This document shows, in pieces, positions 18,412 through 29,559 of a stretch of DNA of 64,000 bases. The translations under genes and the position numbers were made by a program. The DNA comes from Staphylococcus ratti (GTDB taxonomy: Bacteria > Bacillota > Bacilli > Staphylococcales > Staphylococcaceae): the NCBI RefSeq assembly GCF_020883535.1, contig NZ_CP086654.1:1488001-1552000 (forward strand). Direction: 5' to 3'. How positions within the stretch are numbered: position 1 is the first letter of the stretch; each line of letters begins with the position of its first letter. The notes under the pieces were generated by a model. It saw nothing but the letters and a program-made list of their open reading frames with translations. It made no database searches and was not told where the DNA came from.

Positions 18412-18892
18412 TTTCGTAATATGCCTCCAATTCTGCTTCTGTTATTTCTCTGTCCATTTTGTCTGTAAAAAGAACGCCATTCAGATTATCAATTTCATGT
18501 AATATCATACGTGCAATATCATCATATGCAGTAAGTTCGATTTCTCGTCCGTGGATGTCTTGACTTTTTACCGTTATCATTTGACTGCGTGTCACTTCTC
18601 CAAAACGATTCGGCACACTCAAACATCCTTCAAGCTCTGTCGTTTTCGTTTCTGATTCAGCCGTGACAACTGGATTAATTAATTGTAAAATGCCATCTTG
18701 TTCCATATCCACAATTGCGATTTGCTGTGAAATACCTATTTGTGGAGCGCTCAATGCTTGTCCCCCAGCATCATACATCGTGTCTTCAATATCTTGGATG
18801 ATTCGAGTTAAAGTAGCATCAAATGTTGTGACACGCGCAGCTTTTTTTCGAATAGTCGGATCCGGATCTGTTAAAATTTTCTTAATCGCCAT
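18404..18892 (-). CDS. def: Peptide deformylase
   Basis: A 162-residue metal hydrolase that removes the formyl group from new proteins. Motif 1 is seen as [14 protein letters not shown] (normally GxGLAAxQ), motif 2 as EGCLSVPN (EGCLS) and motif 3 as [10 protein letters not shown] (HExxD), with Cys and the two His as metal ligands. Motif 1 reads GGQALSAPQ, close to the type seen in the shorter staphylococcal Def encoded next to fmt. In that protein the gene product has been described as less active than the second deformylase; whether that holds here is open. It is the first gene of the operon, with a TATAAT -10 upstream. Confidence 0.92.
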   Translation of the reverse strand: MAIKKILTDPDPTIRKKAARVTTFDATLTRIIQDIEDTMYDAGGQALSAPQIGISQQIAIVDMEQDGILQLINPVVTAESETKTTELEGCLSVPNRFGEVTRSQMITVKSQDIHGREIELTAYDDIARMILHEIDNLNGVLFTDKMDREITEAELEAYYENE

Positions 18893-19200
18893 CTGTATTA
18901 CTCCTATTAAAATTCATCATTATATTATAGCTTAAATTAATAGAAAATGCGATGTGTGACACACCTTTACATATTAAGTTTATGTTAGTCGTTCATTAAA
19001 ATTCAAATTAAAAGCGCATATTCTCCAGGACACGCCTACACTTTCTAACATCGTCTTATTATTTTAGTATCAATTAGAAAAAAGGAACAAACGGCTCACA
19101 GATAAAAGGAAAATTATCTTATTCAACCGTTTGTTCTTTATTAATATCCAAAACCTAGCATTTCTGTTAAACAGTACGCTGAATGTATTTAAATTTTATA
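18893..19200. other. Intergenic region def to priA
   Basis: About 310 bases holding the promoter region for the def operon (GCTATAATATAATG close to the def start, -35 unclear) and the priA terminator. No small ORF seen. Confidence 0.5.
19085..19136 (-). terminator. priA terminator
   Basis: GAACAAACGG (19085-19094) pairs with CCGTTTGTTC (19127-19136), with an inner AGATAA/TTATCT pairing. On the minus strand CTTTTTTC follows. The plus strand is followed by TTTATT, so it may act both ways. Confidence 0.75.
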
Positions 19201-21612
19201 CTACATCATCATGTGTGGATTAATATCTATTTTTAAAGCCAGTTTATCATTAACGTATTGTTCATGATAATAATCATCTAAATACGTTAATGCATGTATC
19301 AATGATGGCTCACTTTTATATTTCACAAGAACTTGAAAACGATATTCGTTGTTAATCCTTGGAAGTGCTGCAGGTGATGGCCCTAATATAAATGCTTTAT
19401 CAGACAAATGTTGGATTAAAATCTGATGCACATGTGTAGCGGCTTGCAATACTTTTTTCATATTTTCATGTGTAATCGTAAAATTAATTAAATAATAGTA
19501 CGGTGGGTATTGCCCTAATTGTCTGTAGCGCATTTCTTTTTGATAAAAATTCAAATAATCTCCATTTTTAACATCTTGTATCGCATAATGATCAGGGTTA
19601 TACGTCTGAATAATAACTTCACCCGTTTTTTCATGTCGGCCTGCGCGACCGGCAACTTGCGTTAACAATTGGAACGTACGTTCACTCGAACGAAAGTCTG
19701 GTAAATTGAGCAGTGTATCCGCATTTAAAACACCGACTAGCGTAATATTCGGGAAATCTAAACCTTTCGCAATCATTTGTGTGCCGAGTAATATATCGCC
19801 TTTACCGTCACCAAATTGTTGTAGCAATTTTTCATGACTTCCCTTTTGTGTTGTCGTATCCACATCCATTCGAATGATACGTGCTTCTGGAAATGCTTTT
19901 TCCAACAACTCTTCTACTTTCTGTGTGCCTGTTCCCATTTGACGGATGTGTTCACTTTCACAACTTGGACATTGAAAAGGTGCTGGCGTTTGGTAACCAC
20001 AGTAATGACATTTCAACTGGGCTGTTGATTTATGATAGGTTAATGAAATGTCGCAATTGGGACATTGAGGCACATGCCCACAATCTCTACATAGCATAAA
20101 TGAAGCATAGCCGCGTCGATTTAAAAATAAGACGACTTGTTCTTCACGTTCTAATCGAGTTTCAATGGCCGTCTTTAATTTTTCCGAAAACATGGAACGG
20201 TTCCCATGTGCAAGTTCCTCGCGCATATCGCATATCTCTATATCAGGCAATGGTTGTTGATTCACTCTTGAAGGCATAGATAACAACTGATAAACGCCTT
20301 TTTCCGCACGCGCATAACTTTCTAAACTTGGTGTCGCACTCCCCAGTACTAATGGACAACCATGAAAATTTGCACGCCATGTAGCAATATCACGTACATG
20401 GTACCTCGGATAATCTTCTTGTTTGTACGTCGCTTCATGTTCTTCATCGATAATGATAATACCTAACTTTTTAAAGGGCGCAAAAATACTAGAACGTGCA
20501 CCGACGCTTACTTGTGCGCGGCCATCTCTTATTTTTTGCCATTCGTCATAGCGCTCCCCTTTAGATAAGGCTGAGTGAAGTACCGCTACTTCATCACCAA
20601 ATCGACGTTTAAAGCGATTAACCATTTGGGGTGTTAAAGCAATTTCTGGTACTAACATCATCGCACTCTTATTTTGTTTCAATACTTGTTCAATGATTTG
20701 AAGGTAAACTTCAGTTTTACCAGAACCCGTCACACCATGTAGCAAAAACGTTTGCGCTTTTTCATCATGAAGTGCTTGATTTAATTGTTCGAACGCTTTT
20801 TGTTGCTCAGCCGTTAACTTGCGTGCAGCTTCTGCTTCAAACACACGTCCTGCATAAGGGTCACGTTCTACAATCGCATCATATTTTTCAAGAATACCTT
20901 TTTGAGTCAACGTCGTTATAGAGGAGTTAGAAAAAGACATTTCTAACAATTCTTGTAAAAAGACATCTCGATGGTGTTCATCAAGTAAAAAAGCAACAAG
21001 TTCGTATTGTTTAGGTTTTTTTTCTAAATCAGACAGAAGTGTGTCACCATTTTCAACATCAACTAAACGTACGGCTTTTTGTGTTTTGCGCGTAGTATTT
21101 TGGTTCAATAATGTCATTTCCTTGATTGAACCATCTAACAAATAAGGCCGTAGTTCATGCACCATATGATCTTTTTGTGCTTTTTGATAATGATATTGGC
21201 CTTGTGCATCAAAATATTTGGCAATTGCTTGAGGCAACTCGATTTCTGGTTGAATTTGAAATACTTTTGTATATTTCGCCTTTATCGCACTTGGGAGCAT
21301 CGCTTCTAATATGGAAATGCGCTTCGATACAAAATATCGGCTAAACCACTCACTCAAATGTACTAACTCTTCTGTAAGTTCTGGTTGTATATCTTTAACT
21401 TCTATAATGGATTTCAATTGAGCTAAGTCATATTCTGCTTCCTCTTCAGAAATACAAGCCATAACAAAACCTTGTATTTTTCGAGGACCAAATGGCACAA
21501 TGACCCTTACGCCAGGTTGAACAACCGTACTTAAATATTCAGGAATGCGATAGTCGAATGTTCTGTCAACACTTTTAGAATCTACATCAACAATCACTTG
21601 GGCAATCGTCAT
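19201..21612 (-). CDS. priA: Primosomal replication restart helicase PriA
   Basis: An 803-residue helicase that reloads the replisome at collapsed forks. An N-terminal DNA-binding part is followed by Walker A GVTGSGKTEVYL, DEEH box IIIDEEHEATYKQ, and a zinc-binding insert with paired cysteines (CRDCGHVPQCPNCDISLT, CHYCG, FQCPSC). GTQMIAKGLDFPN and QVAGRAGRHEKTGEV are late helicase motifs. The start at 21612 overlaps the coaBC stop as ATGA and has AGGTG seven bases upstream; an ATG six bases earlier would be too close to the ribosome site. Cotranscribed with coaBC. Confidence 0.96.
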   Translation of the reverse strand: MTIAQVIVDVDSKSVDRTFDYRIPEYLSTVVQPGVRVIVPFGPRKIQGFVMACISEEEAEYDLAQLKSIIEVKDIQPELTEELVHLSEWFSRYFVSKRISILEAMLPSAIKAKYTKVFQIQPEIELPQAIAKYFDAQGQYHYQKAQKDHMVHELRPYLLDGSIKEMTLLNQNTTRKTQKAVRLVDVENGDTLLSDLEKKPKQYELVAFLLDEHHRDVFLQELLEMSFSNSSITTLTQKGILEKYDAIVERDPYAGRVFEAEAARKLTAEQQKAFEQLNQALHDEKAQTFLLHGVTGSGKTEVYLQIIEQVLKQNKSAMMLVPEIALTPQMVNRFKRRFGDEVAVLHSALSKGERYDEWQKIRDGRAQVSVGARSSIFAPFKKLGIIIIDEEHEATYKQEDYPRYHVRDIATWRANFHGCPLVLGSATPSLESYARAEKGVYQLLSMPSRVNQQPLPDIEICDMREELAHGNRSMFSEKLKTAIETRLEREEQVVLFLNRRGYASFMLCRDCGHVPQCPNCDISLTYHKSTAQLKCHYCGYQTPAPFQCPSCESEHIRQMGTGTQKVEELLEKAFPEARIIRMDVDTTTQKGSHEKLLQQFGDGKGDILLGTQMIAKGLDFPNITLVGVLNADTLLNLPDFRSSERTFQLLTQVAGRAGRHEKTGEVIIQTYNPDHYAIQDVKNGDYLNFYQKEMRYRQLGQYPPYYYLINFTITHENMKKVLQAATHVHQILIQHLSDKAFILGPSPAALPRINNEYRFQVLVKYKSEPSLIHALTYLDDYYHEQYVNDKLALKIDINPHMMM

Positions 21613-22820
21613 TCCCATTCACCTACTAAAGCGCTTAAGATTTGACGCGCCACTTCAATTTTTGCACTTTTAGGTATTGAAACCGCTTTGCCATTTTTAA
21701 AATACATCGTCACTTCGTTTTCTTCTGAACTAAAGCCAATCGAAGTGTCACCTACATTGTTTGCGATTATCACATCTGCATTTTTTCGTTGAAGTTTATC
21801 TTGAGCATACATTGCTACATTTTGTGTTTCCGCAGCAAATCCTACAAGTTTTTGATGTGTTTTTTGTTCACCTAAATATTTCAAAATGTCTACGGTTCTT
21901 TTAAATTCCACCGTTACATTACCATCTTGTTTTTTCATTTTATGTGCTAGTGGTGAAATCGGCGTATAATCTGACACAGCCGCTGTTTTAAACACAATGT
22001 CCATATTTTGATAATAGCTTTTTACAGCTTCAAACATCTCTTCAGCACTTTGCACCGAAACAAAATGGACCCCTTCAGGCGATGCAAGTGAGGTCGGTCC
22101 AGAAATTAAAGTCACTTCAGCTCCTATATCTACAAGCGCCTCTGCAAGCGCATACCCCATCTTCCCAGATGCTCGATTAGAAACGTAGCGAACCGGATCA
22201 ATAACTTCAACTGTTGGACCCGCTGTTATTAAAACACGCTGTCCTTTGAAATATGATGATTCGTGTCGAACATTTTGCTTATCATTCGTTTGGATGCGTT
22301 GTTCAACAGCTAATACAATGTCCATTGGTTCTGCCATGCGACCTTTTGCTACATAGCCACAAGCTAAAAAGCCTTCTCCTGGTTCAATAAAATGATATCC
22401 GTCTTCTTCTAAAATGCGCATATTTTGTTGCGTTCTAGGATTTTCATACATATGAACATTCATTGCAGGTGCGATGAACTTAGGTTTTGTAGATGCCAGT
22501 AATGTCGAAGTCACCATGTCATCGGCAAAGCCATGTGCAAGTTTTGATATAGTGTTAGCTGTAGCCGGTGCTACAATAATCGCATCCGCCCAATCACCCA
22601 AGGCGATATGTTGTATCTCTGCGGGATTTTCTTCAACAAAGGTATCTGTATAAACAGGATGACGACTAATCGCTTGAAATGATAATGGCGTTACAAATTG
22701 TTGTGCATGTTTTGTCATCATCACACGCACTTGATACCCTGCTTGTGTCAACTTACTTGTTAAATCGATCGCTTTATAAGCTGCAATACCGCCTGTCACT
22801 GCGAGTAATATATTTTTCAT
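21609..22820 (-). CDS. coaBC: Bifunctional phosphopantothenoylcysteine decarboxylase/synthetase CoaBC
   Basis: A 403-residue two-domain enzyme that makes 4-phosphopantetheine for coenzyme A. The N-terminal flavin-dependent CoaC part begins MKNILLAVTGGIAAYKAID, with PATANTISKLAHG and PAMNVHMYENP (catalytic His and Asn). The C-terminal CoaB part begins near residue 190 with LITAGPTVEVIDPVRYVSNRASGKMG and later has VIIANNVGDTSIGF. The start at 22820 follows GGAGTGGAAGAA and matches the family N terminus; the longer open frame is upstream sequence. It overlaps priA by four bases. Confidence 0.96.
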   Translation of the reverse strand: MKNILLAVTGGIAAYKAIDLTSKLTQAGYQVRVMMTKHAQQFVTPLSFQAISRHPVYTDTFVEENPAEIQHIALGDWADAIIVAPATANTISKLAHGFADDMVTSTLLASTKPKFIAPAMNVHMYENPRTQQNMRILEEDGYHFIEPGEGFLACGYVAKGRMAEPMDIVLAVEQRIQTNDKQNVRHESSYFKGQRVLITAGPTVEVIDPVRYVSNRASGKMGYALAEALVDIGAEVTLISGPTSLASPEGVHFVSVQSAEEMFEAVKSYYQNMDIVFKTAAVSDYTPISPLAHKMKKQDGNVTVEFKRTVDILKYLGEQKTHQKLVGFAAETQNVAMYAQDKLQRKNADVIIANNVGDTSIGFSSEENEVTMYFKNGKAVSIPKSAKIEVARQILSALVGEWE

Positions 22821-22936
22821 TTCTTCCACTCCTGTCAGAACTCTTGTTTCGATTATAATATAGGATGTATAGGATTTACATAAAAATCCTCTTATACGTG
22901 TGTATCTTCCGTTCAAGTACCCTTTGATACAACAAA

Positions 22937-22972
22937 AGGCTAAGACATCTAATCGTGTAGCTGTCCTAGCCT
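22937..22972 (-). terminator. rpoZ terminator, TAGAACAT-family hairpin
   Basis: AGGCTAAGACA (22937-22947) pairs with TGTCCTAGCCT (22962-22972); TTTTGTTG follows on the minus strand. It separates rpoZ from the coaBC promoter region. Confidence 0.75.
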
Positions 22973-23009
22973 CAATGTTTTAATTTATCGGTCATCCTTT
23001 ATAGGAAGT

Positions 23010-23218
23010 TTAGAAATTTTTTGGATCTACGTAAGGATGTACTCTGTTTGCAGCGATTTCTTCTAAAGCACGTCCTACTGTTTTTTTGCTCGTATAATCA
23101 TTCAATAATAAATGCTCTGGATCCGCTTGAATTTCACGTGCACGTTTTGCGGCAGTAGTCGCAATTAAATATTTAGAACTAATTTTATCTTGCAATTGAT
23201 GAATAGGTGGGTATAACA

Positions 23219-23219
<1 letters not shown>
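23010..23219 (-). CDS. rpoZ: DNA-directed RNA polymerase omega subunit
   Basis: A 69-residue subunit that helps fold the beta' subunit and assemble RNA polymerase. MLYPPIHQLQDKISSKYLIATTAAKRAREIQ is the typical N terminus, with the conserved ATTAAKRAREI helix, followed by VGRALEEIAANRV. It overlaps the gmk stop by one base and shares its transcript. Length is close to that of the S. aureus protein (72 by recall). Confidence 0.95.
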
Positions 23220-23845
<626 letters not shown>

Positions 23846-24004
23846 TTACGACCTTTCCTTCACTATTCTCTAGTTATTAACATATCTTACCACAATTCTA
23901 ATTCTATTGTATAGAGCTGACTCTGAGAAATGTTCCAATCTGCACATTATGACCGTGCATGTTATAATGAAGCAATGAATTTTAATAAAGGTGGCACGTA
24001 AATT

Positions 24005-25714
24005 ATGGCATTCGACGGACTTTTCACACGTAAAATGGTTGAATCGCTTCAACCTCTCGTATCAGGACGTATTCACAAAATTAATCAACCGGAAAACGAC
24101 ACGATTATTATCGTAGTGCGTCAAAATCGTAAAAATCATCAATTATTACTGTCTATTCACCCTAATTTTGCTCGATTACATTTGACCGAAAAAAAATACG
24201 ATAATCCATTTGAACCACCAATGTTTGCCCGTGTATTCCGGAAACATTTAGAAGGTGGTTTTATCCAAGCTATACGTCAAGTAGACAATGATCGTCGTGT
24301 TGAAATTGATGTGATGAGCAAAGACGAAATTGGTGACACGATTCATCGCACCGTGATTTTAGAAATTATGGGCAAACATAGTAATTTAATTTTAGTTAAT
24401 GAAAATCGAAAAATTATTGAAGGCTTTAAACATTTAACGCCAAACACGAATCAGTATCGTACAGTGATGCCAGGCTTTGAATACGAAGCGCCTCCAACAC
24501 AAAATAAGTACAATCCATTTGAATATCGTGGTGAAGCAATTTTACGCTTTATAGATTTTAACGCAGGCCGCATCGATCGCCAATTATTACAAACATTTGA
24601 AGGCTTCTCCCCATTAATTACAAAAGAAATTACAGCACGTCGTCAATTTATGACAGCTCAAACGCTCCCTGAAGCGTTTGATGAAGTGCTAGCTGAAATC
24701 GATCAAACGCCACACCCAATTTTCCATAAAAATCACGAGACTGGTAAAGAAGATTTTTATTTTATGGATTTAGAACAGTTTTATGATGACAAAGTGGAAT
24801 TCGATTCTTTACACCAATTGTTAGACCGCTTTTATGAAGCACGTGGTGAACGAGAACGTGTTAAACAACGCGCCAATGATTTAGTAAAATTGGTTCATCA
24901 GTTGCTTCAAAAAAACCAAAATAAGCTAAGCAAGTTGATCGATGAACAAGAAGGAACTGAAAATAAGGAACAACAGCAATTATTTGGCGAGTTAATTACT
25001 GCGAACATTTATCAACTTAAAACAGGCGATAAAAGCTTAACAACCGTTAACTACTATACTGGAGAGAATGTAACCATTCCATTAGACCCGACACGCTCAC
25101 CTTCAGACAACGCACAATATTATTACAAACAATACAATCGTTTAAAAACACGTGCACGTGAGCTAAAACATCAAATTCAACTTACGAAGTCCAATATTGC
25201 TTATTTTGAAAATATAGAGCAACAGCTAGCGCATATTACAGTTAATGAAATTGATGATATTCGAGAAGAATTGGCGGAGCAAGGCTTTATAAAACAACGC
25301 AAACAGCACAAGAAAAAGAAGAATCAACCTATTCAACTTCAAACGTTTATTTCGTCTGATGGGGATACCATTTATGTCGGTAAAAATAATAAACAAAACG
25401 ATTATTTAACGAACAAACTCGCTAAAAAATCACAATTATGGTTTCATACGAAAGACATACCTGGTAGCCATGTTGTAATTATGTCTGATGCACCAAGTAT
25501 GCAAACGATAGAAGAAGCGGCAATGATAGCCGCATACTTTTCAAAAGCAGGACAATCTGGCCAAATCCCAGTAGACTATACAGAAATCAAACATGTGCAT
25601 AAACCAAGCGGCGCAAAGCCTGGATTTGTCACATATGATAATCAGAAAACACTGTATGCAACACCTGATTACGATAAAATCAAATCTTTAGAACAAAAAG
25701 CGAAACAACCTTAA
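24005..25714 (+). CDS. rqcH: Ribosome quality control protein RqcH (NFACT family, FbpA-like)
   Basis: A 569-residue NFACT protein. In Bacillus RqcH binds the split 50S subunit carrying a stalled chain and drives addition of alanine tails; older annotations call it fibronectin-binding protein A. The NFACT-N domain covers about 1-240, with Asp96-Arg97 (VDNDRRVEID) matching the DR pair needed for tailing. A helix-hairpin-helix part and coiled coil (about 280-440) follow, then NFACT-R with YVGKNNKQNDYLTNK and LWFHTKDIPGSHVVI. It is a single plus-strand gene with GGTGG ahead of the start and a strong hairpin after it. Confidence 0.95.
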   Translation: MAFDGLFTRKMVESLQPLVSGRIHKINQPENDTIIIVVRQNRKNHQLLLSIHPNFARLHLTEKKYDNPFEPPMFARVFRKHLEGGFIQAIRQVDNDRRVEIDVMSKDEIGDTIHRTVILEIMGKHSNLILVNENRKIIEGFKHLTPNTNQYRTVMPGFEYEAPPTQNKYNPFEYRGEAILRFIDFNAGRIDRQLLQTFEGFSPLITKEITARRQFMTAQTLPEAFDEVLAEIDQTPHPIFHKNHETGKEDFYFMDLEQFYDDKVEFDSLHQLLDRFYEARGERERVKQRANDLVKLVHQLLQKNQNKLSKLIDEQEGTENKEQQQLFGELITANIYQLKTGDKSLTTVNYYTGENVTIPLDPTRSPSDNAQYYYKQYNRLKTRARELKHQIQLTKSNIAYFENIEQQLAHITVNEIDDIREELAEQGFIKQRKQHKKKKNQPIQLQTFISSDGDTIYVGKNNKQNDYLTNKLAKKSQLWFHTKDIPGSHVVIMSDAPSMQTIEEAAMIAAYFSKAGQSGQIPVDYTEIKHVHKPSGAKPGFVTYDNQKTLYATPDYDKIKSLEQKAKQP

Positions 25715-25720
25715 TAAAAA

Positions 25721-25794
25721 AGGCTAGAACATCACATATAATAACTTAGAGAAATTGTTGACCCCTCTCCCTAAGTTACGTGTTGTTCTAGCCT
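25721..25794. terminator. rqcH terminator, TAGAACAT-family hairpin
   Basis: Outer arms AGGCTAGAACA (25721-25731) and TGTTCTAGCCT (25784-25794), with an inner TAACTTAG/CTAAGTTA stem, make a long nested hairpin. It can end rqcH and, with the A/T runs around it, the opposite-strand VOC gene. Confidence 0.7.
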
Positions 25795-25888
25795 CAAAAC
25801 TTTATACAGTAGCGTCCTCATTATTTATATAGCTTTGCTTCATTAAAAAGCAATCGTCATATCAATAATCGCGCACGAATCCTATACC

Positions 25889-26302
25889 TTATTTCGAAGA
25901 TTCTGGTAATGCGAGTTGAAAGTTCACGCCATACTTATCTTGTACCCATGCAAACTCACGATATTGGGGTGGCATTTCAGTTTTTGGCATTAAAATCGCA
26001 CCATCTTCTTTCAAACCATTGTAAAGTACATCCATTTCATACTGATCTTTCACCGTGACAAACAGTGACATTGCTGGATTCATCTCAATTGATGTGCCAT
26101 TCATATTATCAATAGCCATGAATACTTGACCGTTAAGCTTGAAAATCGTATGTTGTACTTTTCCCGCTTGTTCCGGCACCGTTTCATCGTATTTGACCAT
26201 CGTAATAATTTCACTATCTTCAAAAAGCGTCGTATATAATTGTACCGCTTCTTCTGCCTCTCCATTAAACATTAAAAACGTTGTGATTTTAGGTATTTTC
26301 AT
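25889..26302 (-). CDS. VOC superfamily protein, PhnB/glyoxalase-like
   Basis: A 137-residue single-domain protein of the PhnB-like VOC branch (often labelled 3-demethylubiquinone methyltransferase-like). KITTFLMFNGEAEEAVQLYTTLF at the N terminus and YGVNFQLALPESS at the C terminus are the usual ends, with FKLNGQVFMAIDNM between. The start at 26302 has AGGAGG upstream; the longer frame does not match the family. Biochemical function of this branch is not established. It stands between rqcH and a tiny membrane ORF and is probably transcribed alone. Confidence 0.85.
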   Translation of the reverse strand: MKIPKITTFLMFNGEAEEAVQLYTTLFEDSEIITMVKYDETVPEQAGKVQHTIFKLNGQVFMAIDNMNGTSIEMNPAMSLFVTVKDQYEMDVLYNGLKEDGAILMPKTEMPPQYREFAWVQDKYGVNFQLALPESSK

Positions 26303-26427
26303 CTTTGTTTCCTCCTTAATATTAAGGGGTCTTACGCGCACACCTTAATATTATATTCTGTTTAGCTTTCACTTATTAGTATAACCCGTTACAATAGAAT
26401 TAAATCATGATTGGAGGCAAATTCACG

Positions 26428-26517
26428 ATGATAAGCAGTCATTTAATTATTCCTGTTATAGTCTTATTACTTATAATGCTCATTGGCTATGCGTTTACAC
26501 GCTGGTTTTTAAGATAA
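26428..26517 (+). CDS. Putative 29-residue membrane peptide
   Basis: An ATG with TTGGAGG ten bases upstream opens a 29-codon frame: MISSHLIIPVIVLLLIMLIG followed by YAFTRWFLR. One hydrophobic segment (about residues 5-22) ends in an aromatic and positively charged tail, as in small single-pass membrane proteins. A strong terminator starts four bases after the stop. The strong ribosome site, the membrane-like composition and the closely placed terminator support a real gene. It could be a membrane regulator peptide or a type I toxin; no antitoxin RNA was recognised. Confidence 0.6.
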   Translation: MISSHLIIPVIVLLLIMLIGYAFTRWFLR

Positions 26518-26520
26518 ATA

Positions 26521-26566
26521 AACCTAAAAAGATGCGCCCAAATTTTTGAGCGCATCTTTTTAGGTT
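26521..26566. terminator. Bidirectional terminator, small ORF and pyrE
   Basis: AACCTAAAAAGATGCGC (26521-26537) and GCGCATCTTTTTAGGTT (26550-26566) are perfect 17-base inverted arms. T-rich arm ends on both strands let it end the small membrane ORF and the pyr operon. Confidence 0.93.
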
Positions 26567-27173
26567 ATAATGCGTTTCGCCATTGTACGAGTGTATCAAT
26601 ATCGTCTTGTGCGATTTTCCCTTGTTCAGCAGCTACTGAAATCAACTCATCAAAATGACTTAATGTATGAAAAGGCACTTTTGCTTTACCAAACATGTCA
26701 TCTGCTTTTGATAGGCCATATGTAAAAATAGCAACTACACCTAAAACTTCTGCGCCAGCTTCACGTAAAGCCTCAACAGCATTAATAGAAGAGCCACCCG
26801 TAGAAATTAAATCTTCAACGACGACCACTTTTTTGCCATTACTATTAGCGCCTTCAATTTGATTTTGTTTACCATGACTTTTACTTTTTGAACGCACATA
26901 ATTCATTGGTAAATTCATTTTATCTGAAATGTAAGCCGCATGCGGAATGCCTGCCGTTGCTGTTCCAGAGATAATTTCAACATCTCCAAAATGTTCATTG
27001 ATACATTGAATTAAACCATCTCGAATCGCTTCACGTACTTTTGGATAACCTAAAGTGACGCGATTGTCACAATAAATCGGAGATTGAATACCAGAGCTCC
27101 AAGTAAACATATCATTTGGTGACAACGAAACTGCTTCAATATCAAGTAATGCTTGTGCAATTGCTTTTGTCAT
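26565..27173 (-). CDS. pyrE: Orotate phosphoribosyltransferase
   Basis: A 202-residue enzyme that joins orotate and PRPP to give OMP. The N-terminal [16 protein letters not shown] loop and the PRPP motif [22 protein letters not shown] (about residues 112-133) are intact. The ATG at 27173 overlaps the pyrF stop (TAATG) and matches the family N terminus; the upstream in-frame codon at 27185 is inside pyrF. It is the last gene of the operon. Confidence 0.96.
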   Translation of the reverse strand: MTKAIAQALLDIEAVSLSPNDMFTWSSGIQSPIYCDNRVTLGYPKVREAIRDGLIQCINEHFGDVEIISGTATAGIPHAAYISDKMNLPMNYVRSKSKSHGKQNQIEGANSNGKKVVVVEDLISTGGSSINAVEALREAGAEVLGVVAIFTYGLSKADDMFGKAKVPFHTLSHFDELISVAAEQGKIAQDDIDTLVQWRNAL

Positions 27174-27865
27174 TAGCGTAACCAACTTTCTTTAATTTGA
27201 TGATAACTTTCAACTGGGTTTGAACTTTGCGTAATTGGACGCCCTACAACAATATGCGTTGAGCCAAGTTGTTTAGCTTGTTCTGGTGTCGTTACGCGCT
27301 TCTGATCATTATTCTCATTTTGTTTTGGACGAATGCCAGGTGTCACTTTTAGAAAATCTTTTCCACAGTGTTCTGTAATTAACGCGGTTTCTAGCGGTGA
27401 ACAAACCACACCATCTAATCCTGAATTTTGAGCAAGTTGTGCATAATGCAACACTGCGTCCTCAATAGAAGTTTGGATGTTTTGTTCTTTATGTAACATC
27501 GCTTCAGTTGTGGATGTTAATTGTGTTACAGCAATGATTTTAATATTTGAGTTATATTTTTTTAATCCTTCTACAGCACGTTGCATCATTTCAGTTCCAC
27601 CTGCTGCGTGTACATTGACAAGGTCAACATCTAATTGAGCCAACCCTTCCATTGCTTTACCCACTGTATTCGGTATATCGTGGAGCTTTAAATCTAGGAA
27701 AATATCATGTCCTAAAGCTTTAATTTCTTGTATTAAAGAGGGCCCTGTTTGATAAAAGAGTTCCATACCTACTTTTACAAAAAGCGGTTCATCGAATAAC
27801 GCTAAAAATTGCATGACCTCTTCTTGCGAGGCAAAATCTAAAGCGATGATGGGTGTATTTTTCAT
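27173..27865 (-). CDS. pyrF: Orotidine 5'-phosphate decarboxylase
   Basis: A 230-residue TIM-barrel enzyme that decarboxylates OMP to UMP. It begins [16 protein letters not shown] with the first substrate Asp, has the catalytic [16 protein letters not shown] (Asp-Lys-x-x-Asp) and [11 protein letters not shown], and ends with [12 protein letters not shown] for phosphate binding. Family positions are intact. It lies three bases after pyrD and overlaps pyrE by one base. Confidence 0.97.
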   Translation of the reverse strand: MKNTPIIALDFASQEEVMQFLALFDEPLFVKVGMELFYQTGPSLIQEIKALGHDIFLDLKLHDIPNTVGKAMEGLAQLDVDLVNVHAAGGTEMMQRAVEGLKKYNSNIKIIAVTQLTSTTEAMLHKEQNIQTSIEDAVLHYAQLAQNSGLDGVVCSPLETALITEHCGKDFLKVTPGIRPKQNENNDQKRVTTPEQAKQLGSTHIVVGRPITQSSNPVESYHQIKESWLR

Positions 27866-27868
27866 ACG

Positions 27869-29547
<1,679 letters not shown>

Positions 29548-29559
29548 CGCTTTTACCTC

